Shown: piece after piece, positions 17,803 through 26,500 of the stretch
Layout of the letters: every line of letters starts with the position of its first letter
Position numbering within the stretch: the stretch's first letter is position 1
Source: a bacterium
GTDB taxonomy: Bacteria; Patescibacteriota; Minisyncoccia; Phycocordibacterales; UBA12445
NCBI GenBank assembly: GCA_030648005.1
Contig: JAUSIP010000006.1
Location: forward strand, 1 to 32,619
DNA: 32,619 bases
Reading direction: 5' to 3'
Notes under the pieces: model-generated
Databases searched by the model: none
What the model saw: the letters and a program-made list of their open reading frames with translations, nothing else
What the model was told of the DNA's origin: nothing
Translations under genes and position numbers: made by a program

Positions 17803-19049
17803 ACAATCATTCCTGCACCAACTGTCTCATTAGTATTCTCATCTATTAGAATAATACTGCCTGTTACGCGATTCTCACTATACTTATCATAAACCAAAGG
17901 TTTGGTCGTTTTAATAGAGACTCGTGCGATATCATTCATGCCGATCTGTTTGTTATCCTCAATCTGTTGAAAGGTGGCGATATCGATCTTATGTTTTATA
18001 TCTTGCACAATACATCTCGCGTCATTAGTTGCGTGTCTTATACTATAGGTTCCACCAACTCTAAGTTCACGGCTATTTAACCAACACAGAACGATCTCTA
18101 ACTCTTGACCAACAACCGGCTTTTTATCATCCTGTTTAACTATCATAGATCCCCTACCGACATCAATATCATCTTCTAAGGTTATGGTGATAGACATTGG
18201 CGCCAATGCCTCAACAACATCCATAGAGAATGTATCAATAGACTTAATTTTTGTAGAAATACCTGACGGTAAAATAGTGACCAAATCTCCAGACTTAAAA
18301 GATCCGCCCGCGACCCTTCCCGCATAACCCCGATAATCCCCATGCTCCGCAGACTGCGGCCGGATAACCATCTGCACAGGGAAACGAGCGTCCACATGAC
18401 TGTGGTCATCGCTTATATCAATATTCTCTAATATCTGCATAAGCGTATCACCTTTATACCATGGCATTTTATCAGATCCGTTCACAATATTATCTCCCAA
18501 CAATGCAGAAGTTGGCACGAAATATAGATCAGCCTTGGTTATCTCTTCCGAAAGTTTAGTAAGACCAGATTTAATATTCTCAAAAACTTCTTCAGCATAA
18601 TCTACAAGGTCCATCTTATTAATACAAAAAACTATGTGCGGTATGCCGAGCAAAGAGGCTATAAAAAAATGTCGCCGAGTCTGTTCCACGACACCATGTC
18701 GAGCGTCAACTAAGATCACTGACACATTAGACGTCGAAGATCCTGTCACCATATTTCGAGTATATTCAATATGTCCCGGCGTATCCGCAAGAATAAATTT
18801 CCTTTTTGGAGTCGCAAAGTATCTATACGCTACATCGATCGTTATCCCCTGCTCGCGTTCCGCGCGCAGACCATCGGTCAACATAGCCAGATCAATGCCA
18901 TCTTGTCCTCTACGTCGAGACAGTTCCTCAAGAGCTTCATACTGATCGGCAAAGATTGCCTTCGAATCATAAAGCAATCTACCAATCAAAGTACTCTTGC
19001 CATCATCAACACTTCCGGCAGTAGAAATTCTTATTATAGTATTTTTCAT
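17799..19049 (-). CDS. cysN: Sulfate adenylyltransferase subunit 1 (CysN)
   Basis: RISTAGSVDDGKSTLIGRLLYDSKAIFADQYEAL...DLAMLTDGLRAEREQGITIDVAYRYFATPKRKFILADTPGHIEYTRNMVTGSS...NKMDLV. Confidence 0.97.
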   Translation of the reverse strand: MKNTIIRISTAGSVDDGKSTLIGRLLYDSKAIFADQYEALEELSRRRGQDGIDLAMLTDGLRAEREQGITIDVAYRYFATPKRKFILADTPGHIEYTRNMVTGSSTSNVSVILVDARHGVVEQTRRHFFIASLLGIPHIVFCINKMDLVDYAEEVFENIKSGLTKLSEEITKADLYFVPTSALLGDNIVNGSDKMPWYKGDTLMQILENIDISDDHSHVDARFPVQMVIRPQSAEHGDYRGYAGRVAGGSFKSGDLVTILPSGISTKIKSIDTFSMDVVEALAPMSITITLEDDIDVGRGSMIVKQDDKKPVVGQELEIVLCWLNSRELRVGGTYSIRHATNDARCIVQDIKHKIDIATFQQIEDNKQIGMNDIARVSIKTTKPLVYDKYSENRVTGSIILIDENTNETVGAGMIV

Positions 19050-19055
19050 GACATA

Positions 19056-19961
19056 TTAGAAATAACCGGTTCTTTTACGATCCTCCATGGCCGTTTCAGA
19101 CCGCTTATCGTCCGCTCGAGTCCCTCTTTCTGTCGTCCTTAGACCTGCCACCTCTTCTATTACTCTCGCAACTGTATCGGCTAATGACTCGATTGCTCCT
19201 GTGCAAGTAGCATCGCCAACGGTGCGAAATCGAATCTTCTTCCTAGTGACTGGCTCATCAGCAAGTTGTTTAATAAAATCTGTTACTGCCATCAACACTC
19301 CATCACGCACGAAGACATCTCGCTCATGTGCGAAGTAGATCGATGGCACTTCGATCTTCTCCTGCTCAATATAATTCCAAACATCAAGCTCTGTCCAGTT
19401 ACTTATTGGAAAAACGCGAAAATGTTCACCCAAATTTTTTCTTCCATTAAAAATATTCCACAATTCCGGTCGCTGTTTCTTCGGATCCCACTGGCCGAAT
19501 TCATCACGGTGAGAAAATATACGTTCTTTAGCCCGAGCCTTCTCCTCATCTCGTCGAGCTCCGCCGACCATGCAATCAAATTTATTTTCTCGGATCATAT
19601 CAAGCAGAGTAACTGTCTGCAAAACATTTCGGCTGGCGTTACGACCCACCTCTTCAGTGACCCGACCAGAGTCAATACTTTCCTGTACAGAGCCGACTGA
19701 TAAATCAACATCCATCTTATTGACAAAGTCATCTCTAAACAAAATAGTCTCCGGAAAATTATGACCAGTGTCAATATGAACAAGTGGAAAAGGTATCCTA
19801 GCCGGGTAAAAAGCCCTTTTAGCAAGATGAGACACGACTATCGAATCTTTCCCGCCGGAAAACAAGATCGCCGGCCTTTCAAACTGGGCCACAACTTCAC
19901 GTAATATATATATCGACTCTGATTCGAGCTCCTTTAAGTGTTGTAAACTATGGGTATTCAC
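19056..19961 (-). CDS. cysD: Sulfate adenylyltransferase subunit 2 (CysD)
   Basis: LESESIYILREVVAQFERPAILFSGGKDSIVVSHLAKRAFYPARIPFPLVHIDTGHNFPE...MVGGARRDEEKARAKERIFSHRDEFGQWDPKKQRPELWN...MEDRKRTGYF; GTG start. Confidence 0.97.
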   Translation of the reverse strand: MNTHSLQHLKELESESIYILREVVAQFERPAILFSGGKDSIVVSHLAKRAFYPARIPFPLVHIDTGHNFPETILFRDDFVNKMDVDLSVGSVQESIDSGRVTEEVGRNASRNVLQTVTLLDMIRENKFDCMVGGARRDEEKARAKERIFSHRDEFGQWDPKKQRPELWNIFNGRKNLGEHFRVFPISNWTELDVWNYIEQEKIEVPSIYFAHERDVFVRDGVLMAVTDFIKQLADEPVTRKKIRFRTVGDATCTGAIESLADTVARVIEEVAGLRTTERGTRADDKRSETAMEDRKRTGYF

Positions 19962-20005
19962 TACCCCTAACTTATATCATATCTAACCAGCTTCGTCACT
20001 TATAA

Positions 20006-20032
20006 AATGTTCGAAGACCGACTTCGAACATT
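20006..20032 (+). repeat. REP-like palindrome, copy 2
   Basis: AATGTTCGAAG-ACCGA-CTTCGAACATT. Confidence 0.9.
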
Positions 20033-20052
20033 AGTGAGCAGATACAAAAACT

Positions 20053-20084
20053 AAAAAATCTGTAAGCGTTAGCGCTTACAGATT
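20053..20084 (-). terminator. Terminator for 20093-20497
   Basis: AATCTGTAAGCG-TTAG-CGCTTACAGATT hairpin; on the minus strand followed by TTTT. Confidence 0.8.
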
Positions 20085-20092
20085 ACTCTTCG

Positions 20093-20497
20093 TTATGGTT
20101 CCGGTTCCCATCTTCGAAACACACTATAATTGTACTTTCTACAGAGCCACTGCATGGCTTCCGCCTGACTTGAGAAGGGTTTAATGATGCTGTTGTTCTG
20201 ACACCAAATAGTACCTTTATAGTACAAAAACGTAACCCTGTGCACCCTTGCAGGCAAGGGCCTAGCATCCGGATCATGAAGACGTAGATATTCGAGATCG
20301 TCGCAATTCGGATACCTCCTGCAGATCTGAACAAATTTCTCTGCCCATCTAACGCACGGCGAATCACCCTTAAGTTTCTGGCCTTTATATAGATCAAGAA
20401 ATTCCTTTACGGCTGGCGGGGTTTCTTGCGCTAAACCTCCGGTTGCGCACAAACAAAACAGAAAGATACCAGAGAAAAGCAGTGTCTTCATCTTCAA
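20093..20497 (-). CDS. Hypothetical secreted Cys-rich protein
   Basis: Signal peptide MKMKTLLFSGIFLFCLCATGGLAQ; several Cys in the mature part; terminator downstream. Confidence 0.65.
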   Translation of the reverse strand: MKMKTLLFSGIFLFCLCATGGLAQETPPAVKEFLDLYKGQKLKGDSPCVRWAEKFVQICRRYPNCDDLEYLRLHDPDARPLPARVHRVTFLYYKGTIWCQNNSIIKPFSSQAEAMQWLCRKYNYSVFRRWEPEP

Positions 20498-20643
20498 ACT
20501 CCTTCCTACTTAATACTACCAGGATTTTATCCGCCAAATCAAGTTGCTTGTTATTATCTACTCCCCTTGCTAGAATTATTACAGATAGACATTGGATATC
20601 TGAGTATGATGTCCAAAACGATCTTGAAAGCAAGGTAAGAATC

Positions 20644-20988
20644 ATGAGAATTCTGACAACGGTGCTGGTGTTCCTGTTCCTGATCGCAATCCCAAATGAG
20701 CTTCTTGCTCGAAAGAGACATAAGGCCCCCGCAGCCCCAACCGCAACTGTCGTTCACAACGATGACGATGTGCTGTTTCGCCCGGAGTCTCCCGAGAACT
20801 TCGACGTTAACATGGATAGCGGACTGGCTAACTCCGGCCATCAGGGTCTCAGCAGTAACGCAACCCACAACCTCAGCAGGTACGTGACCAAGTTCGATCC
20901 GCCGGACACGATGCTGATCGAAGTGCGAACGACGTTCGACGGAATGTTCGAAGAGGCCACCGAGCTCCCGCGACATCTCTCTCGTTAA
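20644..20988 (+). CDS. Hypothetical small secreted protein
   Basis: Internal start in the 20443-20988 ORF gives a signal peptide MRILTTVLVFLFLIAIPNELLA; terminator downstream. Confidence 0.62.
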   Translation: MRILTTVLVFLFLIAIPNELLARKRHKAPAAPTATVVHNDDDVLFRPESPENFDVNMDSGLANSGHQGLSSNATHNLSRYVTKFDPPDTMLIEVRTTFDGMFEEATELPRHLSR

Positions 20989-21012
20989 AATTAGAAGGCT
21001 CTCCTGTCTGCC

Positions 21013-21042
21013 GTCCGTCCCCTCCACGGGACGGACTTTTTT
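21013..21042 (+). terminator. Rho-independent terminator
   Basis: GTCCGTCCC-ctccac-GGGACGGAC followed by TTTTTT. Confidence 0.85.
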
Positions 21043-21074
21043 AATACAAATAGGCGAAGAAGTGAAATTTATGA

Positions 21075-21080
21075 TATATT
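21075..21080 (+). promoter_or_regulatory. Candidate extended -10 element (TGA-TATATT) 7 nt before ATG
   Basis: TGATATATTTTCAGGCATG; spacing predicts a leaderless transcript. Confidence 0.5.
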
Positions 21081-21087
21081 TTCAGGC

Positions 21088-22023
21088 ATGGACTCAAAAG
21101 AGAAGATCATTGTAAGTGTGGAATGCGGACTTGGCGACCATATCACAGCTGAACCGTCAATTCGTTATCTTATAGAGAAGGTTTATCCCGACAAAGACAT
21201 CCATATTTTCTGTGGGTGGCCGCGTGTTTTCTCGCACTTAAATGCAACGATTCACAAACATAATGGGCTCAAAGATCCACTCGGCGAAGGCGTCAGGAAG
21301 CTTCACACATTCCCGGCAACTGGCCCCCTACCGCAATCACTCTGCTTTCTAGTAACTCACATCTCTGACTTTCATTCAGCTTCTCTATTGTGTCGAACAT
21401 TGCCACTAGATGACAAGACCATTAAGCTTGTCGTGAACTCTGAAGACAAAGTATCGCTTGCGCTTGTACTGGGCGATGCAGATCCAAAAAATCTTGTGTT
21501 GGTACATGCAGGTAAAAGCTGGAAGAGCAAAACATTTCCAGCTAGCTGGTGGCTAGAAACTATCAATGCTCTTATAGGAAAAGGAATGCGAGTTTGTCTT
21601 GTTGGCAAGAGATCGTCTGATATATCGGCAGACAGCACGGGAATAGTAGAATTTGATGCCCCGCTAGGAGTTCTCGATCTGCGAGACAAGCTTGATATAG
21701 GCACCCTCTTCGCACTCGTCTCTGAAGCTCCTGTGCTTCTTTCAAACGACAGTTCGCTTATACAAATAGCGGGAGCATTCGACAACTGGATCGCCATGAT
21801 CGCCACATGCAAGCACCCCGACCTTGTTTTCCCTTATCGCAACAGCACTCCGAGACACAAAACTCTCGCACTTTATAAACGCCTTCTTGTGGACGATTGG
21901 AGATACGAGCCCATACGCGACCAGAGATTGCAAGTTAATGTGCCGGTTCTAGACTGGACGCCGTATCTTCCTGATCCGGAGGAGGTAGCGAGGGAGATTA
22001 ATAAGAGAATTTTCAATTTTTAA
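21088..22023 (+). CDS. Glycosyltransferase family 9 (heptosyltransferase-like); C-terminus encoded by the AT-rich repeat
   Basis: VSVECGLGDHITAEPSIRYLIEKVYPDKDIHIFCGWP; LVLVHAGKSWKSKTFPASWWLETINAL; PVLLSNDSSLIQIAGAFDNW. Confidence 0.8.
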   Translation: MDSKEKIIVSVECGLGDHITAEPSIRYLIEKVYPDKDIHIFCGWPRVFSHLNATIHKHNGLKDPLGEGVRKLHTFPATGPLPQSLCFLVTHISDFHSASLLCRTLPLDDKTIKLVVNSEDKVSLALVLGDADPKNLVLVHAGKSWKSKTFPASWWLETINALIGKGMRVCLVGKRSSDISADSTGIVEFDAPLGVLDLRDKLDIGTLFALVSEAPVLLSNDSSLIQIAGAFDNWIAMIATCKHPDLVFPYRNSTPRHKTLALYKRLLVDDWRYEPIRDQRLQVNVPVLDWTPYLPDPEEVAREINKRIFNF

Positions 22024-22118
22024 TTTGCAATTTTCAATAGATGTCACATTGAATCAATGTTTAAAACATTGAAGCATTGAAAATTCACTGGAAATTAGAA
22101 ATTGTAAATTAAAAATTA
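22005..22118. repeat. AT-rich MITE-like repeat, copy 2
   Basis: GAGAATTTTCAATTTTTAATTTGCAATTTTCAAT...CAATGTTTAAAACATTG...AAATTAGAAATTGTAAATTAAAAATTA. Confidence 0.85.
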
Positions 22119-22130
22119 AGCCAACTAGTT

Positions 22131-22724
22131 ATGCAAGAAACATCTAAATGCAGAAAAATTAGAGAATCAAACGGCGATTTCAATAAATATTTACGAGGAA
22201 GTGGTATTGATATCGGCGCGGGCGACGATCCGCTTGTTATACCAAATGGCATAGTCACTCCCTGGGACAAAAATTCCGGAGATGCAGAAGTGATGTCCGG
22301 AGTATCAGACAATTCATACGACTTCGTATATTCCTCCCACTGCCTTGAGCACATGCGGAGCGTCCCGAGAGCGCTTCAGAATTGGGCGCGAATCCTTCGT
22401 CCGGATGGATTTTTATATATCGTAATACCAGATTATATTTTGTATGAGAAGATGCGCTGGCCTTCACTCTTTAATCCCGACCACAAACAATCATTCTCGC
22501 CCATAATCACCCGCGATATGACAGGCAGGGAAAATCACCATCACCTCGAACAAGATCTCGCACCAATCCTTAATAGCCTAGCTTTCCGTATTATAGAGCG
22601 CAGAGTGGAAGATTATGGTTTTGATTACAACAAAGGAGTTGAAGACCAAACACTTGGAGAAGCAACGGCACAACTCTGCCTCATCGCCCAAAAAAATGTT
22701 CGAAGACCGACTTCGAACATCTAA
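22131..22724 (+). CDS. SAM-dependent methyltransferase (type 11-like); C-terminus encoded by a REP element
   Basis: YLRGSGIDIGAGDDPLVIPNGIVTPWD...YDFVYSSHCLEHMRSVPRALQNWARILRPDGFLYIVIPD. Confidence 0.87.
   Translation: MQETSKCRKIRESNGDFNKYLRGSGIDIGAGDDPLVIPNGIVTPWDKNSGDAEVMSGVSDNSYDFVYSSHCLEHMRSVPRALQNWARILRPDGFLYIVIPDYILYEKMRWPSLFNPDHKQSFSPIITRDMTGRENHHHLEQDLAPILNSLAFRIIERRVEDYGFDYNKGVEDQTLGEATAQLCLIAQKNVRRPTSNI
22696..22720 (+). repeat. REP-like palindrome, copy 3 (inside methyltransferase CDS, flanks RAYT)
   Basis: ATGTTCGAAG-ACCGA-CTTCGAACAT. Confidence 0.92.
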
Positions 22725-23422
22725 TCAAGAAGAATATTTTGGATCTCAGTATCACTTCCTTCTTTGAGCCATTCAATAACCTCCTGACGATATATGTCCG
22801 GAGATTTAAATATATCGCTTATAAAACTCTGTTCAATAAGCGAGGGAAAATTCTTTTTTCCACAATAATCCTGAAAACTGCTCCAACGGTATGAATCAAG
22901 AAACGCAAGAAGCTCCTTGTTGTTGGTGTCTGGCACCAAATCACATGGATTAAGGTGAATATAATGCGGAAGATATAAAAAATGTTCTTCACGACTCACA
23001 TGTTTAAATTTATAAACACCTTGGAACAAGGGGCCAACTCGGTCTCGAGCCAAATTAAAAGCATTTACATAGCCGGTTCCAACTTTCCGCATAAAAGTAG
23101 GGATGCCATTATCTACAAGTTGACGCAACATAAGGTGAAAATGATTGGGCATCAAACACCATGCCAAAATTTCCACCAATTTTGCCCTCTTTTTCACACC
23201 CGATGTTCCTGATGTTCGAAGTCGGTCTTCGAACTTATCGGTTAATTTATCATAACGAGGAAGACGGCGCTCGGTATTAGCAGCAGGCTTACTATCATTA
23301 AACTCCCAAAGACAGTGGGCAAAACGCGCATAGTCTCCTGTATCCAGAAAAATAACGCGCTTTTCCACGCCACGATTATAGACATGATAGATCTCGCCGG
23401 TTACCGGCTTTTCCCGTTCCAT
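22721..23422 (-). mobile_element. REP-associated tyrosine transposase (RAYT, Y1_Tnp/IS200-like)
   Basis: MEREKPVTGEIYHVYNRGVEKRVIF...EILAWCLMPNHFHLMLRQL (HUH motif) ...TFMRKVGTGYVNAFNLARDRVGPLFQGVYKFKHV..EEHFLYLPHYIHLNP. ORF track starts at 23488, but MFEVGLRTY there is REP sequence; Met at 23422 is the likelier start. Confidence 0.93.
23212..23236 (-). repeat. REP-like palindrome, copy 4 (inside the RAYT coding sequence)
   Basis: ATGTTCGAAG-TCGGT-CTTCGAACTT on plus; in frame on minus as KFEDRLRTSG. Confidence 0.9.
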
Positions 23423-23463
23423 GTCGGTGAGTATATAGTAAACGGATCTTAGTGTATATAGAT

Positions 23464-23488
23464 ATGTTCGAAGACCGACTTCGAACAT
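23464..23488 (+). repeat. REP-like palindrome, copy 5 (flanks RAYT, next to RCC1 stop)
   Basis: ATGTTCGAAG-ACCGA-CTTCGAACAT. Confidence 0.92.
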
Positions 23489-23502
23489 AGTGAAAGGCGG
23501 TT

Positions 23503-26500
23503 TTATGCAGTATCTAGGATGCCGGTTGTGTGGACAGCCCCGCCGGAGATAGAGATCCAGTTGGCCTTTGCGCCGATTTGAACAGGAGAGGATCTGTTGG
23601 TAGTACTAGAGTCACCGAGTTGTCCGGAGGCGTTTAGCCCCCATGCCCAAGCCTGGCTGTTAGTCTTTAATGCCAATGAATGAGACTGGCCACTTGCTAC
23701 AGATGCCCAGGTGGTCAAGGTGCCGATCTGGACTGGAGAAGATTTATTGACAACGGTGCCATCGCCGAGTTGTCCGACATCATTCTTCCCCCACGACCAA
23801 ACAGTGGAGTCAGTTTTACGCGCTAATGAGTGGTAGCGACCTCCTGCAACGCTAGCCCAATCGGTCAGGGTGCCGATCTTGACAGGTGAGGAACCAGGAG
23901 TGACATCGCCGAGTGCACCAGAGGTGTTATTACCCCATGCCCACAAAGTAGAGTCGGTTTTGGTAGCAAGAGCGTGGCAATGGCCAGCTGACACACTAGC
24001 CCAGTCAGTCAAAGTGCCGATCTTAACAGGAGAAGAACGGACTGTGGCGGAATTATCGCCAACTTGACCATGAGTGTTCTGGCCCCAGGCCCAGATAGTA
24101 GAATCTGTCTTGCGAGCGATAGAAAAATACAGCCCCCCAGCCACGCTTGCCCAGTCGGTCAGGGTGCCGACTTGAGTGGGAGAAGATCTGTTTGCAGTAT
24201 TACCAACACCGAGCATACCTACACTATTATATCCCCACGTCCAAAGAGTAGAGTCGGTTTTGACAGCCATAGAGTGATTGACTCCGGCCGCAACACTAGC
24301 CCAGTCGGTCAAAGTCCCAACCTGAACAGGCGAGGATTTAGCGACAGTAGTGCCGTCACCTATATGTCCCAAGTCATTCCTTCCCCATACCCAAATAGTA
24401 GAATCGGTCTTGCGAGCGATAGAGTGGTAAATTCCTCCGTCCACGCTTGCCCAATCGGTCAGAGTACCAACCTGAACAGGAGAAGATTTACCGACGGTGG
24501 TGCCGATACCGAGCTGGCCAGAGCCGTTGGATCCCCAAGTCCAGAGAGTGGAGTCAGTTTTAACGGCTAGAGAGTGGGAATAACCCGTTCCAATATTACT
24601 AGCCCAGTCGGTCAATGTGCCAATCTGAACTGGAGAGGAACTGTTAGCAGCTGTGCCATCACCACGCTGGCCGGATGCGCCGGCGCCCCATGCCCAGATG
24701 GTGGAGTCGGTTTTGGTGGCGAGGGAGTAGTAAATACCCGCTGTCAGACTGGCCCAGGTGGTCAGAGTGCCGATCTGGATGGGGGAAGATTTGTTGACAG
24801 TAGTGCCGTCACCAATCTGACCAAAATTATTCTTGCCCCATGCCCAGATGGTGGAGTCGGTTTTGCGGGCGAGGGAGTGTAGCTGACCACCAGAAACATT
24901 GGCCCATGTCGTTAAGACGCCAATCTGAACAGGAGAAGACCTGACGGAAATAAGTTCTGTTATCCTTGAGTCTCCCAACGCGCCACAGATGTTAGAACCC
25001 CACGACCAGATGGTGGAATCGGTTTTGGTAGCAAGGGAGTGACAATTACCCCCCGCTGCGCTAGCCCAGTCTGTCAAGGTGCCAACTTGAACAGGAGAAG
25101 ACCTGTCTGTAAGGGTACCGTCCCCAAGTTGACCGGAAGCATTCTTTCCCCACGACCAAAGAGTAGAGTCGGTTTTCAGGGCAAGAGAGTGGCAAAACCC
25201 ACCCGACACACTGGCCCAGTCGGTTAGGGTGCCGACCTGTACTGGAGAGGACTTGTTAACAGTGGTACCATCACCCATCTGTCCCGAACTGTTCAGCCCC
25301 CAAGACCAAATGGTGGAGTCGGTTTTACGAGCGAGGGAATGAAGGCCTCCGGCCGACACGCTGGCCCAGGTGGTCAGAGTGCCGATCTGGACAGGAGAAT
25401 TTTTGTCAACAGTTGTACCATCACCAAGCTGACCGGAAGCATTCAGACCCCACGACCAGATGGTGGAGTCGGTTTTACGGGCGAGATCATGGAAATTAAA
25501 AGTTGATACAGTTGACCAGTCGGTTAATGTACCAACTTGAAGTGGGGAGAAGCCAGGGATGACATCGCCGATCTGGCCGGAGCTGTTAAGTCCCCATGCC
25601 CAGAGAGTGGCATCGGTTTTAGCGGCGAGAGAATGGTAGTTACCACCCGCGACACTGGCCCAGGTGGTCAGGGTGCCAACCTTGACAGGAGACGACTTGT
25701 TGACAGTTGTGCCGTCGCCGAGCTGACCTGAGGTATTTAATCCCCAGGTCCAGATAGTAGAATCGGTTTTGTGGGCGAGAGAATGTGATATACCAGCAGC
25801 AAGAACAGACCAGTCAGTGAGTGTCCCTATTTGTCGTGGTGATGTGATGGCACCGAGGAAAATATTACCGAGTTGACCGACACTGTTCGATCCCCACAAC
25901 CAGATGGTGGAGTCGGTTTTTATAGCCAAGGAGTGATGCCACCCCGCAGCCACATTGGCCCAGGTGGTCAGAGTGCCGATCTGGACGGGAGAGGACTTAT
26001 TGACGGTTGTACCGTCGCCGAGTTGTCCAAGATTACTCGCTCCCCACGCCCAGAGAGTGGAATCAGTTTTTGTAGCAAGAGATTGATAACGCCCAGCTGC
26101 TATATTGGCCCAGTCGGTCAAAGTACCAATCTTAACAGGAGAAGAACGAACGGTAGCAGTGCCATCACCGAGCTGTCCAGAAACATTCTGTCCCCACGCC
26201 CAGAGGGTGGAGTCAGTTTTGCGGGCAAGGGAGTAACGAATCCCCGGTACGACAATAGCCCAGTCGGTCAGAGTACCGATCTGTACAGGAGAGGACTTAC
26301 CGACAGCAGTACCGATGCCGAGTTGACCTTCAGCATTCCTCCCCCACGCCCATGCAGTGGAATCAGTTTTGCGAGCAAGGGAGAAGTAACGCCCTCCTGC
26401 TATATCAGCCCAAGTGGTCAAAGTTCCGATCTGAATGGGGGAGGATTTGTTAACAGTGGTGCCGTCGCCGAGCTCACCCTGGGCATTCGCTCCCCACGAC

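Noticed and set aside
20938-20960. Possible additional REP copy (GGAATGTTCGAAGAGG)
   Set aside because: Only one arm matches; the second arm is absent, so it is likely chance.
23423-23488. N-terminal extension of the transposase (MFEVGLRTYLYTLRSVYYILTD)
   Set aside because: Begins with REP sequence read in frame and precedes the usual family start; Met at 23422 fits better.
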